The position numbers and the translations under genes are program-made. A DNA stretch of 64,000 nt, from contig NZ_JAPIVT010000008.1 of NCBI RefSeq assembly GCF_026239735.1, positions 62,001-126,000 on the forward strand, written 5' to 3'. Within the stretch, counting starts at the first letter, position 1; every line of letters starts with the position of its first letter. Source of the stretch: Pedobacter sp. MC2016-05 (GTDB taxonomy: Bacteria > Bacteroidota > Bacteroidia > Sphingobacteriales > Sphingobacteriaceae). The notes under the pieces were generated by a model. That model searched no databases, was not told where the DNA came from, and worked only from the letters and a program-made list of their open reading frames with translations. Of this stretch, positions 62,791 through 64,000 are shown in pieces.

Positions 62791-64000
62791 CTAGTACGCC
62801 AAATTAGGCGAGAGCCATTTCTCCGCTTCTTCTATAGTCATACCTTTTCTGATTGCGTAATCTTCCACCTGATCTTTTGTGATTTTTCCCAAGCCGAAAT
62901 ATCTTGATTCGGGATGGGCAAAGTAAAAACCACTTACCGCAGCTGTTGGATACATGGCGTAACTTTCTGTTAAGTGTAAGCCTATTTTGTTTTCCGCATC
63001 AAGCAAGCTAAACAAAGTTCCTTTTTCCGTGTGCTCCGGACAAGCTGGATAACCCGGTGCCGGGCGAATACCGGCATATTCTTCCTTGATCAATTCCTGA
63101 TTGCTTAAATTTTCGTCCTTTGCATAACCCCAGTATTCTTTACGAACCCGCTCGTGCATGCGTTCGGCAAAAGCTTCAGCCAGACGATCCGCTAATGCTT
63201 TGGCCATGATGCTATTATAATCATCATGATTGGCCTCAAATTCTGCTACCAACTCATCAATCCCTATTCCTGCAGTTAGAGCGAAACACCCAAAATAATC
63301 TTGAATACCGGATTCTTTAGGAGCAATGAAATCTGACAAAGCATAATACGGCTGTCCATCAACCTTTTCGGCCTGTTGGCGGAGGGTATGGATAGTAACC
63401 AGTCTTGAGTCTTCAGTCTTAAGTCCAGAGTCGACATTCAGACTTCTGACTGCAGACTTCAGACTTTCGACTTCTAAATGAATATCGTCTCCAACGGCGT
63501 TTGCTGGCCAAAATCCAATTACCGCTCTAGCAGTTAACAATTTTTCGTCTAATATCCGTTTCAATAATGCCTGCGCATCATCAAAAAGTTTTTTTGCTTC
63601 ACTCCCTACATTTCTATCATCAAATATTTTCGGGTAGCTTCCGCGAAGTTCCCAGGTATGAAAAAAAGGAGTCCAATCGATATATGGAACTAATTCATTC
63701 AAAGGATAATGATCAAAAACTCTGGTTCCGGTAAATTCAGGAACTGGTAAATTTTGATCGAAATCTATCTTAAATTTATTTTTCCGTGCCTCTTCAATGG
63801 TTTTGAAACGCTTGTCAGAACGCTTGTTCAAATGCGCTTCCCTGGCTTTTTCATACTCTGCTTTTATGCCTGCAACGTAGTCGGCTTTTGTTTCAGGATT
63901 CATCAGCGTACTGCAAACGGTAACACTTCGCGATGCATCTAAAACATGGATAGCCGGACCAGAATAATTCGGGGCAACTTTTACAGCAGCATGAATCCTT
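62791..64000 (-). CDS. metH: Methionine synthase, C-terminal part (continues past right edge)
   Basis: B12-dependent methyl transfer from methyl-THF to homocysteine. The frame is open to the edge: KVAPNYSGPAIHVLDASRS precedes the first Met of the fragment. Visible: the end of the B12 module and the AdoMet-binding activation domain (DWTPFFHTWELRGSYP, GFWPANAVGDDI, SDFIAPKESG, GIRPAPGYPACPEH, LTESYAMYP). Residues about 145-168 of the fragment (encoded by 63401-63472) are an extra 24 codons formed by heptamer element C, in a surface linker before HTLRQQ. The end abuts the S23 element. Confidence 0.95.
   Translation of the reverse strand, partial: RIHAAVKVAPNYSGPAIHVLDASRSVTVCSTLMNPETKADYVAGIKAEYEKAREAHLNKRSDKRFKTIEEARKNKFKIDFDQNLPVPEFTGTRVFDHYPLNELVPYIDWTPFFHTWELRGSYPKIFDDRNVGSEAKKLFDDAQALLKRILDEKLLTARAVIGFWPANAVGDDIHLEVESLKSAVRSLNVDSGLKTEDSRLVTIHTLRQQAEKVDGQPYYALSDFIAPKESGIQDYFGCFALTAGIGIDELVAEFEANHDDYNSIMAKALADRLAEAFAERMHERVRKEYWGYAKDENLSNQELIKEEYAGIRPAPGYPACPEHTEKGTLFSLLDAENKIGLHLTESYAMYPTAAVSGFYFAHPESRYFGLGKITKDQVEDYAIRKGMTIEEAEKWLSPNLAY
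63401..63472. repeat. Heptamer hairpin element C inside metH (AGTC/GACT class)
   Basis: AGTC at 63401, 63408, 63415, 63422, 63429, then GACT at 63441, 63448, 63455, 63462, 63469: five and five at 7-bp spacing, as in element B. Length 72 bp is a multiple of three, so the metH frame is kept; in the minus-strand reading it has no stop. Confidence 0.9.

Overview
The window looks like chromosome from a Bacteroidetes of the Sphingobacteriaceae (Pedobacter-like). The supporting signs are: a type IX secretion/gliding core (porK-L-M-N order, plus gldB and a porW/sprE-like TPR lipoprotein); promoters of the Bacteroidetes -7 type (TAnnTTTG) sitting almost on top of start codons; few Shine-Dalgarno sequences; an F-ATPase operon without beta and epsilon; and many genes typical of the phylum (DUF4271, DUF5690, DUF4349, PorT-like barrels). 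It is mostly core housekeeping sequence. There is no prophage, CRISPR array, rRNA or tRNA that I can see.

Layout. 0-7 kb: lipoprotein maturation (lnt fragment, dinB-like, lspA), osmC, nadE, an outer-membrane barrel, gldB, patatin. 7-18.5 kb: comB, gcvT, a wrecked SRPBCC gene, a glycosyltransferase, a WG-repeat lipoprotein, rnhB, a secreted-protein gene broken by one stop codon, tfoX-like, an oppC-like permease, GT2 plus flippase-like membrane protein, ruvC. 18.6-21.6 kb: small unknowns, DUF4349 lipoprotein, acid phosphatase. 21.8-28 kb: minus-strand atp operon (atpZ, atpI-like, atpB, E, F, H, A, G). 28-36 kb: SprE/PorW-like, PBP1A, uvrC. 35.3-42 kb: porN-M-L-K, then hemD-like and DUF4271. 42-54.6 kb: hemW, SDR, DUF3050, JmjC-like cupin, acetyltransferase, DUF5690, small secreted proteins, SUFU, PfkB kinase, Smr protein, rsgA, GyrI-like, a free-standing TonB-plug-like protein. 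55-60.3 kb: thrA-thrB-thrC behind a leader-peptide attenuator. 60.4-64 kb: S74-like secreted protein, metF, a frameshifted S23 four-helix-bundle gene, and the C-terminal part of metH running off the right edge.

The most unusual content is a family of heptamer-period hairpin elements. Each has about five copies of a tetramer plus three variable bases, followed by the complementary tetramer at the same 7-bp period. Full copies lie at 7901-7964, 22783-22846, 25193-25279 and 63401-63472; half copies lie at about 24620 and 58914. One copy is inserted in frame inside metH. At 62332-62789 the two arms of such an element are split apart and enclose an S23 gene. This is the same plan as the S23-coding intervening sequences of 23S rRNA, but here it lies in a protein operon. 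I suggest the S23 element is a coding relative and the short hairpins are non-coding derivatives. The similarity and geometry can be read from the sequence; mobility is inference.

Other regulatory content: a threonine attenuator with a Thr/Ile-rich leader peptide, nine hairpin terminators or terminator-like hairpins, and about ten -7 boxes that decide starts for gldB, hemW and rsgA. The window also carries three broken genes (SRPBCC, a secreted protein, S23).
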